Source: Eubacteriales bacterium (GTDB lineage: Bacteria > Bacillota_A > Clostridia > Christensenellales > Aristaeellaceae). From it: a stretch of DNA of 6,207 nucleotides. The notes beneath the pieces are model-generated. The model had not been told where the DNA came from, did no database searches, and worked only from the letters and a program-made list of their open reading frames with translations. A program made the translations under genes and the position numbers. Where the stretch lies: positions 45,157-51,363 of the forward strand of contig JAUMYC010000001.1 of assembly GCA_030528845.1 (NCBI GenBank). The letters are read 5' to 3'. Below, piece by piece: positions 6,013 through 6,207 of the stretch. Within the stretch, counting starts at the first letter, position 1. Each line of letters starts with the position of its first letter.

Positions 6013-6207
6013 TCAATCCTCGTCGTCGTCGTCCAGCTTGGCGTTTTCGATGATCTTCTTGGCGTCGGTGGCCGGCACTTCCTCATAGCGCACGAATTCC
6101 ATATCGAAGGAACCGCGGGCCTGAGTCATGGAGCGCAGGTCGGTGGCATACTTGAACATCTCGGCGAGCGGGGCCTCGGCGGTGACCATCTGCTGGCCGT
6201 CCACCTG
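6013..6207 (-). CDS. Elongation factor G-type translational GTPase, C-terminal end only (cut by window)
   Basis: Only the last 64 residues are in the window; the complete gene of about 690 codons would start to the right. The fragment is the end of EF-G domains IV and [21 protein letters not shown] (8-27) and [18 protein letters not shown], which are near-invariant in EF-G, the factor that moves tRNA and mRNA through the ribosome after peptide bond formation. The MDGQQ lead-in without the GDRQV-type residues and the TQARG rather than TQGRG resemble EF-G-like (EF-G2) paralogues as well as canonical EF-G, so I leave the symbol blank. After the usual [10 protein letters not shown] end there is a run of acidic residues (DDDDED), which is unusual. 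The stop TGA is at 6013 and a strong terminator follows. Confidence 0.92.
   Translation of the reverse strand, partial: QVDGQQMVTAEAPLAEMFKYATDLRSMTQARGSFDMEFVRYEEVPATDAKKIIENAKLDDDDED

Overview
The window reads as an ordinary stretch of chromosome from a GC-rich, Gram-positive (monoderm) anaerobe-like Firmicute, most likely a Clostridia lineage. Supporting signs are a PrsA-type lipoprotein with a lipobox, AGGAGG-type ribosome binding sites, short intergenic gaps with vegetative-type TATAAT promoters, and protein sequences of Firmicute type. No mobile element, CRISPR array, tRNA, rRNA or riboswitch was recognised.

Layout. The plus strand carries two genes at the left: the 3' part of the ribosome-assembly GTPase gene engB/ysxC (cut by the window edge) with its terminator, then a nucleoside phosphorylase-family gene that is less GC-rich than its neighbours. 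A perfect 32-bp palindrome at 1471-1502 separates this gene from the converging minus-strand block. On the minus strand, reading from right to left, are: the last 64 codons of an elongation factor G-type GTPase gene with a strong terminator; a probable operon of a PfkB/FruK-type sugar kinase, homoserine dehydrogenase and an Est30-like carboxylesterase; and then, from its own promoter, a foldase lipoprotein (parvulin-type peptidyl-prolyl isomerase) whose catalytic domain is interrupted by a predicted coiled coil.

How the genes work together. The GTPase and EF-G belong to ribosome biogenesis and translation. The kinase and homoserine dehydrogenase are only 4 bases apart, and the dehydrogenase ribosome binding site lies inside the last kinase codons, so their translation is probably coupled. 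No threonine or methionine pathway partner (thrB, thrC, metA, lysC) is present in the window. The esterase follows 60 bases later with no terminator visible between. I see no convincing new defence or mobile system. The points most worth checking are the kinase-homoserine dehydrogenase pairing, the incomplete regulatory tail of the dehydrogenase, the coiled coil inside the parvulin domain, and the divergent phosphorylase.
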